Under the pieces are notes generated by a model. It did no database searches and was not told the DNA's origin. It saw only the letters and a program-made list of their open reading frames with translations. Both the position numbers and the translations under genes were made by a program. A stretch of DNA of 64,000 nucleotides from contig OZ255847.1 of NCBI GenBank assembly GCA_965277855.1, forward strand, positions 2,418,001-2,482,000, written 5' to 3'. Source of the stretch: Bog-105 sp965277855. GTDB taxonomy: Bacteria; Acidobacteriota; Terriglobia; Bryobacterales; Bryobacteraceae. Below are positions 35,513-44,041 of this stretch, piece by piece; the stretch's first letter is position 1; each line of letters starts with the position of its first letter.

Positions 35513-36280
35513 GTGCCGTTTCTTTACACCAGCCGGACTTACCGGCAAATCTGCTTCGTGATGTTGGGTACGTCTTTGGCCGCGGGACTCGCCCCCAAAA
35601 TTCAGGCTCAACACGCGCCGCCCGTACCCCCACTGCAAGAGGAAGGCTTTCATCCGATGTTCGATGGCAAGACCCTCACTGGATGGGATTGTGACCCCGA
35701 TTTCTGGCGGGTAACCGACGGAGCCATCGTCGGCGAATCCAAACAGGATCACCAGCCGAAGCAGAATACTTTTTGTATCTGGAAAGGCGGTCAGCCCGGC
35801 GACTTCGAGTTAAAGGCCGAATACCGCTTGACCGGTGTCAACGATGGCAACAGCGGGTTTCAGTACCGGAGCGTCGAACTGCCCGAAGTAGCAAAATGGG
35901 TGATGAAGGGCTACCAGTACGATATCGATCTTAAGCAGCAGTACACCGGGCAAATCTATGAAGAACGCGGCCGCGGATTCCTGGCCTTGCGGGGACAAAT
36001 CTCTGAGATTCCCGATGGCCAGAAACCAGGCTCTATCGGATCCACCGGAGACAACGCGGCACTCAGAAACATCATCAAGGACAACGATTGGAATCAGGTT
36101 CATATCATCGCCCGCGGCAACACGCTAATCCAATTGCTAAACGGCCACGTAACAAGTGTTTTAATCGACGACGATCCAACGCATCGCAAGATGCAGGGCG
36201 AGATCGGTATTCAGCTGCATCGACTGCCCAACGCCGCGATGAAGATGGAAACCCGTTCCATTCGCATCAAGACTTTCTGA
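35513..36280 (+). CDS. DUF1080 / 3-keto-glycoside hydrolase-like secreted protein
   Basis: A 255-aa exported protein of the DUF1080 (3-keto-disaccharide hydrolase domain) family, a concanavalin-like beta-sandwich. Landmarks are GFHPMFDGKTLTGWDCDPDF, a VTDGAIVGES strand, FELKAEYRLTGVNDGNSGFQYRS split by a short loop, GYQYDIDLKQQYTGQIYEE and WNQVHIIARGNTLIQLLNGH. The signal peptide is about 1-38 (ending KIQAQ). Some family members hydrolyse 3-keto-glycosides made by a prior C3 oxidation. GTG 35513 is the start, preceded by a promoter but no RBS. The LacI and quinoprotein-like genes follow on the same strand. Confidence 0.88.
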   Translation: MPFLYTSRTYRQICFVMLGTSLAAGLAPKIQAQHAPPVPPLQEEGFHPMFDGKTLTGWDCDPDFWRVTDGAIVGESKQDHQPKQNTFCIWKGGQPGDFELKAEYRLTGVNDGNSGFQYRSVELPEVAKWVMKGYQYDIDLKQQYTGQIYEERGRGFLALRGQISEIPDGQKPGSIGSTGDNAALRNIIKDNDWNQVHIIARGNTLIQLLNGHVTSVLIDDDPTHRKMQGEIGIQLHRLPNAAMKMETRSIRIKTF

Positions 36281-36380
36281 GAGGTTTAATGAAAGGCCTA
36301 GTTCCAGCTGCCGATTTTTCAATCGGCGTTCATCAGCGGCCAGCACGTCTTCAGCATTCTGTTAGCCCCACTACGCCTGG

Positions 36381-37418
36381 ATGTCAACCATTAAAGAAGT
36401 AGCAAGTCTCGCCGGTGTCTCTGTCGGCACCGTCTCGCACGTTATCTCGAAGTCGGTTCCGGTGAGTGAAACACTTCGCAAAAAGGTCGACGAAGCGATC
36501 CGGCTCCTCGACTTCCATCCCAATCACGTCGCCCGCAGCCTCAAAACAAACAAGACCGGCACCCTCGGAATTGTTGTTCCCGATATGACGATTTCGTTTT
36601 ACCCGCAAGTCATTCGCGGCGCCGAATCAGCTGCGCAAGAAAAAGGCTACTCGCTGATTGCAGCCAATTCCTACGAAAGCGTGGAGCGCCAGAGAGAGTT
36701 GCTGGCGTTGTTCCGCTCGCAAAAAGTGGAGGGCATTCTGCTGGTGGTGGCCTCGGGCAAAACCCCCTTGGCGCAGATCGCCAAAATGGTGGAGGCCGGT
36801 GTACCCATAGTTGCTCTCGACAGAACGCCCGACCGTATGGGCCTCGATTCAGTGTCAGTACAGAATATGGCAGCGGCCGAAATGGGCGTGCATCATCTGG
36901 TCTCCATGGGTTTTCGTCGCATTGCGCTCGTGACCGGACCGCTCACCTTGCGCAACGAGCGGCGTCGGCTGCTGGGCTACAAGAATGCTCTGCAACACGC
37001 TGGGATCGCCTTCGACGAGTCACTGGTCTGGAATGGCAATCTACGCCAGGACGATGTCGCGGAACTTTGCCGAGATCGCTTGCAGCAAACACTTCCCAGG
37101 CCCGACGCCATCTTTTCCACCAATGGTCCTTCCGGACTGGGTGTCTTGCGCGGGCTGCAGCTTTGCAGGATGAGTACGCCCAAGGATATCGGCTTCGTCA
37201 CCTTCGACGAACTAACAGCGAACGATGTCTTCTCACCTTCGATCACCACCATCGTGCAGCCCGCCAGCGCCATCGGCTGCCGCGCGGCGGAAATTCTACT
37301 GCAACGAATTACCGGAACAGCCGGCAGTGCGCGCCCGATTCATGAATCGTTGCCGGCCACTCTCGAGATCCGCGATTCCTCGCAGCCTCTTAAAATGCGG
37401 GCAAAGAAGAAGCGATGA
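36381..37418 (+). CDS. LacI-family transcriptional regulator
   Basis: A 345-aa repressor. The N-terminal HTH/hinge is STIKEVASLAGVSVGTVSHV ... PNHVARSLKTNKTGTLGIV, followed by a periplasmic-binding-protein-like sensor domain (VVPDMTISFYPQVIRGAESA, GVPIVALDRTP, GFVTFDELTANDVFSPSITT). It probably responds to a sugar or sugar derivative and controls the neighbouring locus and perhaps the divergent receptor. The stop overlaps the start of the next gene (ATGA), so it is cotranscribed with a quinoprotein-like gene. Confidence 0.92.
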   Translation: MSTIKEVASLAGVSVGTVSHVISKSVPVSETLRKKVDEAIRLLDFHPNHVARSLKTNKTGTLGIVVPDMTISFYPQVIRGAESAAQEKGYSLIAANSYESVERQRELLALFRSQKVEGILLVVASGKTPLAQIAKMVEAGVPIVALDRTPDRMGLDSVSVQNMAAAEMGVHHLVSMGFRRIALVTGPLTLRNERRRLLGYKNALQHAGIAFDESLVWNGNLRQDDVAELCRDRLQQTLPRPDAIFSTNGPSGLGVLRGLQLCRMSTPKDIGFVTFDELTANDVFSPSITTIVQPASAIGCRAAEILLQRITGTAGSARPIHESLPATLEIRDSSQPLKMRAKKKR

Positions 37419-38623
37419 ATTTGAGCGGACGTTTGCTGCTTGCCATCCTGCTTGTCTCCGGTTGCCTGCTCGCGGCAGACTGGGTAACAGAACGCGGCGA
37501 TCCCGCGCGTACCGGTTGGCAGAAGAACGAGAAAACGCTGTCCGTAGCCAATGCCTCCAAACTGAAACTACTGTGGAAGCGCCAGTTAGCAGGCGGCCTG
37601 ACCGATCCGCTAATACTTGGTCCCTTCATCACCCACCGCGGCATTAAAGAACTGGTGTTTGTGAAGGACAGGTCCGACAAGCTGTATGCAGTGGATGCCG
37701 ATCTTGGTCGTATTTTTTGGACCCGCAGCCTGCAGAGCGCGACGGCCCGGATTTCCGACTCACCCTGTCCCCTTAGTGTGCGCGTGACCCCGGTCATGCC
37801 GCCCTCCCCCGTGCAACAAACCTCTTACGACACAAAAAACGATGACGATGACTTTTCGGACGGCAACCGGCCTCTCTATGTTTTATCGGATGACGCCACC
37901 TTGTTCGCGATTCGGCCCAGCACAGGCGGTGACTTCTATCCGCCTGCTCATTTTCTTTCAAGTGTCCCTTTTCCAATCAGTCTGGCAGTCATCGACAATC
38001 GACTGCTAACTGTCACTTCTGCGCAATGTGGAGGATCGCCGGCCGGCGTTTGGGAGACGGAACTTACAAGTAGCGGCCCACAACGTCCCCGCTTCGAACG
38101 GCAGAGTGAAACCGCCCCCACCGAGTTCAGCTGGCACGGAAGACTCTTGCGCACGAGCATATCTGGCGCCGGCAAACTACTATTGGCGGACGCGCAGAGC
38201 AATCACGTCCTGTTTCAAAGCGATTCTGGTGCTTCTAATTCTCGTGGTTCTATCGGAAACAGTGGCTTGGCAACCTGGCAGGATCGAACAGGGGGCCGCT
38301 GGATTTACGTCACGAGAAGCGATGGCGTCCAAGCTTTTAAATTGAAAATCCAGGGAACAGAGGTCGCGGCCAAACAGATATGGTCAGTGAGCAATCTGAA
38401 AAATCCCGGCGCACCAGTCGTGGCCAATGGAGTTGTCTACCTGCTTTCAAATCCGCTCGCGCTACAAGCGCTGAACGCCTCCACTGGCGAATTGCTTTAC
38501 CAAAGCGAAGACCTCCACGCACCGTCCTCCCCCGCTACCAATCTGGCGCTCGCGAACGGGCATCTTTGCTTTGGAACTCCCGGCGGAGCGCTGTATTGTT
38601 TCGGGCTGCCGATCCCGATTTGA
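37415..38623 (+). CDS. PQQ-like beta-propeller protein 1, putative lipoprotein
   Basis: A 402-aa exported protein of the PQQ-binding-like repeat family. The N-terminus MNLSGRLLLAILLVSGCLLA contains a lipobox (VSGC), so the mature protein may be lipid-anchored. Blades show the family pattern of YAVDADLGRIFWTRSL and ALNASTGELLYQSE, and the end is YCFGLPIPI. It opens, like its two paralogues downstream, with an ADW-x4-GDPARTGW block. Its start overlaps the LacI stop by 4 bp. It could be a quinoprotein oxidase/dehydrogenase or a non-catalytic propeller such as a BamB-like scaffold; PQQ-binding residues cannot be confirmed by eye. Confidence 0.8.
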   Translation: MNLSGRLLLAILLVSGCLLAADWVTERGDPARTGWQKNEKTLSVANASKLKLLWKRQLAGGLTDPLILGPFITHRGIKELVFVKDRSDKLYAVDADLGRIFWTRSLQSATARISDSPCPLSVRVTPVMPPSPVQQTSYDTKNDDDDFSDGNRPLYVLSDDATLFAIRPSTGGDFYPPAHFLSSVPFPISLAVIDNRLLTVTSAQCGGSPAGVWETELTSSGPQRPRFERQSETAPTEFSWHGRLLRTSISGAGKLLLADAQSNHVLFQSDSGASNSRGSIGNSGLATWQDRTGGRWIYVTRSDGVQAFKLKIQGTEVAAKQIWSVSNLKNPGAPVVANGVVYLLSNPLALQALNASTGELLYQSEDLHAPSSPATNLALANGHLCFGTPGGALYCFGLPIPI

Positions 38624-38690
38624 CGCGCGACTTATTCTCCTTCGCTTCAATGCATGGATAATGATTTTTAGCTGCCACCCCTACCAATAC

Positions 38691-39170
38691 ATGTTTATGT
38701 CCGATCGATTGACCGCTACATTTTTTGCTTTCTCTGCGCTGTGCGTGCTGTTCTGTAGCACTGCGCGAGCCGACTTGCCGGATGCACCGGGAAGGGCCAC
38801 GGTGGTTCGCGTTTGTGGGAAGTGCCACTCTCCGGAACAGGCCACATCTTTACATCAGGACCGCCGCGGCTGGGAAGAAACGATGTCCAAAATGGTTAAG
38901 TTCGGCGCGCAGGGAACCGACGACGAATACGACGCGATTTTTGCCTATCTGACAAAGAATTTCGGCCCAGTCGCACCCGGTCCGATCAATCTGAACAAAG
39001 CGAACCTCGTCGACCTCGAGACATCTCTTCTGTTGCGGCGCTCCGAAGCGCGGGCGATCATACAGCGGCGAACAGCCGATGGCAATTTCAAGAACATCGA
39101 CGATTTGCGCAACGTCCCCGGACTCGACTTCCGCAAGATCGAAGCCAAGAAGGCCCGGCTGATCTTCTGA
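38691..39170 (+). CDS. Exported c-type cytochrome / helix-hairpin-helix fusion
   Basis: A 159-aa exported protein. The signal peptide is about 1-25 (TATFFAFSALCVLFCSTARA). A small c-type heme domain contains the single attachment motif CGKCH, then MSKMVKFGAQGTDDEYDAIF with a candidate Met axial ligand and ending FAYLTKNFGP. From about residue 95 a ComEA-like double helix-hairpin-helix domain follows (INLNKANLVDLETSLLLRRS, then FKNIDDLRNVPGLDFRKI). ATG 38691 or 38697 are both possible starts. It sits between paralogous quinoprotein-like genes, so it is a plausible electron acceptor for them. Confidence 0.8.
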   Translation: MFMSDRLTATFFAFSALCVLFCSTARADLPDAPGRATVVRVCGKCHSPEQATSLHQDRRGWEETMSKMVKFGAQGTDDEYDAIFAYLTKNFGPVAPGPINLNKANLVDLETSLLLRRSEARAIIQRRTADGNFKNIDDLRNVPGLDFRKIEAKKARLIF

Positions 39171-39244
39171 AATGAATTGCCGTTGCTATACTCGGGGCGA
39201 AGTTTGAGTCGTTTCAACCCTAATCGACAGGCAACACTGCCGCT

Positions 39245-40960
39245 TTGAGTACCCTTAAAAAAATACTAATTCCGGCTGCGTTGGCCGTTTTTTCAGCTGT
39301 ACTTACGCCCGTTCTCACGTGGAGCGCCGATTGGCCCACCCAAAGCGGCAGTCCGCAGCGCACCGGCTGGGCTCGATCCGAGAATACGCTTACGAAACAG
39401 AATATCCATCTGCTTCAGCTGTTGTACAAACACCAGACCGACAACCAGGCCCGTGGACTAAATTCTTTAAGCTCGCCCATTATCAACGGCAATCTGATTA
39501 CGTATCTGGGCTTCAAAGAAATGCTGGTTTTCGCCGGAACTTCAGGCAAAGTCTTCTCCGTGGACGCGGACCTCAACAAGCTTCTTTGGGAAAAGGATCT
39601 TGCCACTTCAAATGCCGCCCCATCTGCTGCCCCATGCACTGCCGGCATGACTTCGCCCGTAGTCATGGCGGGCAGCAGTTCCTCATCAGTGCACTTCGGC
39701 TCAGCCACCGGCCGGGCGCCGATCGCCAGAGTCCGACCGCCGCCGCGGCCACTTACCCCGCCCGTTGCCAGGAATCGCCCCATGCTCATGATTCCTGAAT
39801 TTGTTCCGGGAGTCACTCCGCTTACTGCCACCGCGCTGAACCGTCTCGAAGTCTTTTATGCGGTAAGCAGCGACGGCAAGTTACATTTGCTGAATAGCTA
39901 CACCGGTGAGGAACTCGTAAATCCGATGGCCTTCGTTCCGCCGAATGCTAAAGTAACCAGCCTCAACATTCGCGACAACACTCTGTATGCAACCACCGCG
40001 GATGAGTGTGGCGGCAATCCGAACGCCCTCTATGCACTCGACATCCTGAGCCCTGACAAAAACGTCGGCGTGTTTACCACAGGCGGCTCCGCCTTCTCCG
40101 GCATAGGCGGCACAGTGCTCGGCGATGATGGCACGGTCTACGTGCAGGTTGCCTATGGCAGCGGGGAATTTGCGGGGGCTTATAACGACACGGTGCTCGC
40201 GCTTACGCCAAAAGAACTCAAGGTCCGCGATTTCTTTACGCCAGCCGGCAAACCGCCCAAGAAGAAAAGCGCTGTCGCTCCCGGGATTACACCGATGTTG
40301 TTTCGCTGGAAAGGCAAGGACATGCTGCTTGCCGGAAGTAGCAACGGAAGCGTCTATCTACTCGATTCCACCATGCTCGGCGGTAGAGATCATCACACGC
40401 CGCTCTCCCAAACCGAACCACTGGCCTCCCGCAAAAACAAAGCAGACGGCTATGGATTTCGCGGCGCCTTTTCCAGCTGGCTCGACGTCGATTCCGAAAT
40501 TCGCTGGGCCTATGCACCCTTGTGGGGCCCACTCGACAAATCGGCCGTCTTTCCCACTAGCAATGGATCTGTTTTGAACGGAAGCATCGTTGCGTTTAAA
40601 ATCGCAGATCACAGCGGGACCCTTGGCATGGAGCCGGTCTGGGCATCAGCCGATATCCCCGAACCAGCGCCTGTTGTAGTTGCCAATGGCATGGTTCTCG
40701 GACTCTCCTCCGGCGAACCCCAACCAATCATTCGGAAAAAGCGCAAGAATGCTCCTCCGCCGGCGCCCAATCACGCCACACTCTACGCGCTCGATTCCGC
40801 TACCGGCAAGCAACTCTATTCGAGTGGCAACACCATACCCACTTACTCACACGCCAGCAATCTTGCCGTCGCCAATGGCCGCATTTACTTTGGCGGACAC
40901 GACAACGCAATTTACTGTTTCGGTTTGCAGAACACACAGCCCCAGTTGACCGGGCAATAA
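39245..40960 (+). CDS. PQQ-like beta-propeller protein 2
   Basis: A 571-aa exported paralogue of propeller 1. A cleavable signal (AALAVFSAVLTPVLTWSA) precedes DWPTQSGSPQRTGWARSENT. Propeller blades include FSVDADLNKLLWEKDL and LYALDSATGKQLYSSGN, ending YCFGLQNTQPQLTGQ. It carries a Pro/Arg-rich low-complexity insertion around residues 150-185 (GRAPIARVRPPPRPLTPPV) absent from the other copies. TTG 39245 is the only start that keeps the signal peptide; no strong RBS. It lies 9 bp before propeller 3, so the two are cotranscribed. Confidence 0.82.
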   Translation: MSTLKKILIPAALAVFSAVLTPVLTWSADWPTQSGSPQRTGWARSENTLTKQNIHLLQLLYKHQTDNQARGLNSLSSPIINGNLITYLGFKEMLVFAGTSGKVFSVDADLNKLLWEKDLATSNAAPSAAPCTAGMTSPVVMAGSSSSSVHFGSATGRAPIARVRPPPRPLTPPVARNRPMLMIPEFVPGVTPLTATALNRLEVFYAVSSDGKLHLLNSYTGEELVNPMAFVPPNAKVTSLNIRDNTLYATTADECGGNPNALYALDILSPDKNVGVFTTGGSAFSGIGGTVLGDDGTVYVQVAYGSGEFAGAYNDTVLALTPKELKVRDFFTPAGKPPKKKSAVAPGITPMLFRWKGKDMLLAGSSNGSVYLLDSTMLGGRDHHTPLSQTEPLASRKNKADGYGFRGAFSSWLDVDSEIRWAYAPLWGPLDKSAVFPTSNGSVLNGSIVAFKIADHSGTLGMEPVWASADIPEPAPVVVANGMVLGLSSGEPQPIIRKKRKNAPPPAPNHATLYALDSATGKQLYSSGNTIPTYSHASNLAVANGRIYFGGHDNAIYCFGLQNTQPQLTGQ

Positions 40961-40969
40961 CGACACCGT

Positions 40970-42517
40970 ATGCGCGCATTACTCATTTTTTTCCTGACTA
41001 TTTTCTGCTTCTCCGCACAAGCTGCCGACTGGTTGACCGACGGCGGAAACCCGCAGCGCACGGCTTGGCAAATGGACGAGCATACCTTGTCCAAGGACAA
41101 TGTAAGCCATCTGCAGATCCTCTGGAAGCTCCACTTCAACAATCAGCCAAGGGAAATGCACGCGCTCTTTCCACCGCTCATTGCCGATAACGTACCCACC
41201 CCGCACGGTCCGAAACAGATCGCTATCGAAGCCGGCATTTCGGACAATCTGTATGCGATCGATGTCGACGCGGGCACGATCATCTGGCAAAAACATTTCG
41301 ATTACCCGATCGTCAAGGAAGGCCGCGGGCTTCAGATAGGCGACCCTCTCTGCCCGGGCGGCCAGACCGCGACACCGGTCATCGGGCCTGCTGACGAAAG
41401 CGGCAAGCGAACCATCTATGCGCTCTCAGGCGATGGTTTTCTGCATTCCATCAACGTGGCCGACGGCGAAGATATCGCTCCGCCATTCAAATTCGGCTTT
41501 GGCAACAGCAAATCCTATGCGCTGAACATGTGGAAAGGCGTGGTGTTCACTTCTACTTCGCAAAGCTGCAACGGTAGTCCGAACCAGATGTGGGCAGTGG
41601 ATTTGAATGATCCGGCGAAGAAAGTAATGACCTTCAATCCAAGAAGCGGAGGCATGTGGGGTCGTACCGGAGTGGCCATCGATTCAACAGGAACCGCCTG
41701 GGCCCCTACTGGAGACGGTATTTACGATCCGGAAAACCGCACCTTCGGCAACGGCCTGGTAGGAGCGAAAGTAGAAAATGGGCAACTCGCATTACAGGAC
41801 TGGTTTGAACCGACTAACTGGTCGTGGCTCCGCAAACGCGACTTAGACATGCAAGTAACTCCAGCTATCTTCAAGCGCGATAACCAGGAGTTAATGGTTA
41901 CAGGCAGTAAAGAGTGCCGTGTCTATCTGCTGGATACCAGTGAGGCCGGCGGGGACGATCATCAGACCCCGCTTTACCGCACGCCAATGCTGTGCAACGA
42001 AGAAGTGAATTTCGCCTCTGCCGGCATTTGGGGCTCCATGGCAAGCTGGCAGGACGCCGCGGGCAATCGCTGGATTCTCACGCCGTTTTGGGGCCCGGTA
42101 CACCGCAATTTCAGCGTTCCCGTCTCGTACGGTCCAGTAAGCCACGGAGCGGTGGTGGCCTTCAAACTTGAGCAGAACTCGGGCAAATTTGAACTAAAAC
42201 CAGCCTGGATGTCGCGCGACATGATGCGTGCTGAGCCGCCCGTGATTGCCAACGGAGTCGTTTTCGGTTACGGCAATGGCGAAAACACCGAGCAGGCTTA
42301 CGCCGAACGAGGACTCTTCGACTACAGCCCCGAACGAATCAAGAACTCAACCCACGCGACTTTGTATGCGCTCGATGCCGAAACCGGCAAGGAACTTTAT
42401 TCGAGCGGCGATCAAATTACTTCGTTCAATCACTTCAGCGGATTGTCGGTGGCGAATGGGCGCGTCTACATCGCCACCTACGACAATATGCTGTACTGCT
42501 TCGGCCTGCCGAAGTAG
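40970..42517 (+). CDS. PQQ-like beta-propeller protein 3
   Basis: A 515-aa exported paralogue: signal MRALLIFFLTIFCFSAQA, then ADWLTDGGNPQRTAWQMDEH. It has blade motifs YAIDVDAGTIIWQKHF and LYALDAETGKELYSSGD, and ends LYCFGLPK. A CPGGQTATPVIGP stretch and SQSCNGSPNQMWAVDLNDPA place several Cys in loops, but adjacent Cys-Cys as in PQQ alcohol dehydrogenases is not seen. It is the last gene before the IS110 remnant. Likely role: periplasmic oxidation or recognition of a sugar-like substrate. Catalysis is not proven. Confidence 0.82.
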   Translation: MRALLIFFLTIFCFSAQAADWLTDGGNPQRTAWQMDEHTLSKDNVSHLQILWKLHFNNQPREMHALFPPLIADNVPTPHGPKQIAIEAGISDNLYAIDVDAGTIIWQKHFDYPIVKEGRGLQIGDPLCPGGQTATPVIGPADESGKRTIYALSGDGFLHSINVADGEDIAPPFKFGFGNSKSYALNMWKGVVFTSTSQSCNGSPNQMWAVDLNDPAKKVMTFNPRSGGMWGRTGVAIDSTGTAWAPTGDGIYDPENRTFGNGLVGAKVENGQLALQDWFEPTNWSWLRKRDLDMQVTPAIFKRDNQELMVTGSKECRVYLLDTSEAGGDDHQTPLYRTPMLCNEEVNFASAGIWGSMASWQDAAGNRWILTPFWGPVHRNFSVPVSYGPVSHGAVVAFKLEQNSGKFELKPAWMSRDMMRAEPPVIANGVVFGYGNGENTEQAYAERGLFDYSPERIKNSTHATLYALDAETGKELYSSGDQITSFNHFSGLSVANGRVYIATYDNMLYCFGLPK

Positions 42518-42619
42518 CGCGGGCACTAAACACTCGACCTCGTTTCTGAGCTGCGCGCGCAAGCAAGCCTTAATGGCCCTGCGGGACATCGGAAGTGATG
42601 AAAATCCGGGATAACCCGC

Positions 42620-42800
42620 AAGAAGGTGTGATGAGTGGATGAGGTCGAAACCGCTTTGGAGCAGTTGAGTCCGACAGCAAGCCTGATCCGGGATGTGCGT
42701 TTGAATCAGTAAGTGTGCGCCATTCCTTCCGGCGAGGAAGGGATGCAGCACGGGACGGTGCGTAATTTTGTTCCGCGCATTCTCCACTTCCGCACCGGAA
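42620..42800 (+). ncRNA. Structured 5' region of IS110 element, possible bridge RNA
   Basis: IS110-group elements carry a non-coding bridge RNA in the left end, upstream of the recombinase gene. Here the 290 bases before the frameshifted IS110 gene are non-coding. They contain a strong 10-bp hairpin (42721-42730 with 42736-42745, loop GGCGA) followed at once by GCAC-GGGACG-GTGC (42748-42761). Structure and position fit; the guide loops were not verified and the limits are approximate. Confidence 0.3.
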
Positions 42801-42809
42801 AGGACAACA

Positions 42810-43835
42810 ATGCCATACAAGATAGCAGGAATCGATGTGCATAAGAGACTCCTGTTAGTGGTCGTCGCGGAGGTGTCGGAGCCCGATCGGATTCTGGAAG
42901 CGCGCCGTTTCGGCACCGGTTACGCGGCGTTAGGCGAGCTAGCGAACTGGCTGGGAGATTTTAGGAGTGGCCGAGGCGGTCATGGAGAGCACGGCGCAGT
43001 ATTGGAAGCCGGTCTGGCTGGCACTGGAGCCGTGGATAAAGCTGCATCTGGCGCAGGCACAATCCAAGCGCACGGCCTGCGGACGGAAGTCCGATCTAGC
43101 AGACACCAAACGTCTCGTGAAGTGCTTCGTGGCGGGCGAACTATTTCTGAGCTTCGTGCCCGAACCCGAGCAGCGCGGCTGGCGCACGGTAACGCGCGCG
43201 CGGCTGCAACTCGTGCGCGAGCGGGTCCACTTGCAAAACCAGATCGAGAGTCTGCTGGAAGAGGGGCGAATCAAACTGTCCTCGGTGATCAGCGATCTGT
43301 TGGGCGTGAGCGGGCGGCGCATTCAGCGCGCGCTCGCCCAAGGCGAGACCCAAGCGGAAGATCTGGCCGCACTGGGCGATGAACACCTGAATTGCGGCCG
43401 GGCGGTGCTCGTCGATGCACTGACGGGAGCAATGAGTGCGGTGCACCGCACGCCGCTGGGCCAACCCCTGGATCGCATCGAATTGCTGGACCGGCAGATC
43501 GGAGAACTAAACCGGTTGTGCGCGGCGCATGCAGGCGCACCAGAACGCGGTGGTGCGATTGATTGCGGTGCCCGGCATCGGGGCCGAGGCCGCCCAGGAG
43601 ATCATTGCCGAAATCGGACCGGCTGCGAGCGCATTCCCCTCGGCCGCACAACTGGCTTCCTGGATCGGGGTTTGCCCCGGTTCCAGCGAGAGTGCTGCTC
43701 AGAACCGATCCGGCCGCTCCGTCAAGTGGAATCGGTTTTTGCGGCGACTGCTGTGCCAAGCCGCGCAGGCGGCGGCCAGAACACAAGGCAGTCACCTCCA
43801 GTCCACCTTTAAACGACTCGTCGTACGCCTCGGCA
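42810..43835 (+). pseudogene. IS110-family transposase, two frameshifts and C-terminal truncation
   Basis: DEDD-type serine-recombinase hybrid transposase in three frames. MPYKIAGIDVHKRLLLVVVA starts at 42810 after AAAGGA. Frame 2 starts near 42966 with VAEAVMESTAQYWKPVW and runs through KLHLAQAQSKRTACGRKSDL, ADTKRLV and the coiled region. Frame 3 starts near 43530 with AHQNAVVRLIAVPGIGAEAA, ASWIGVCPGSSESA and RSVKWNRFLRRLLCQAA. Similarity stops at KRLVVRLG (about 43832), where the last 30-40 residues of the family are missing and a minus-strand gene remnant begins. The element is dead. Confidence 0.85.
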
Positions 43836-44018
43836 TTTTCGACGACCGGAACGTGATCAATTCTGAAGCCATAAGACCCCCTAAGCGGATATGGCCGGAG
43901 TCGCTGGCAGGTTGAAGGCGTCATCGACGTCCGGGCCGGTTAGTTTGAAACTGTCGGCACGGGCGGCCATACTGACCGAAAGCAATGTAACTGCAGCTAT
44001 AGAAAAACAGAATCGCAT
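43836..44018 (-). pseudogene. Truncated secreted (PEP-CTERM-like) protein
   Basis: A minus-strand gene start with a good RBS (GGAG, 8 nt before ATG 44018) and signal peptide MRFCFSIAAVTLLSVSMAARA. DSFKLTGPDVDDAFNLPATP follows, then a TAG at 43883. In the next frame GSYGFRIDHVPVVENA continues to the IS110 junction. The layout of a short signal, a beta-rich F-x-L-x-GPDV stretch and FRIDxVPV resembles small exported PEP-CTERM proteins, but the sorting signal would be in the lost part. It appears cut by the IS110 element and frameshifted. Confidence 0.5.
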
Positions 44019-44041
44019 TTTGTAGTCTCCGTGGTCACACG

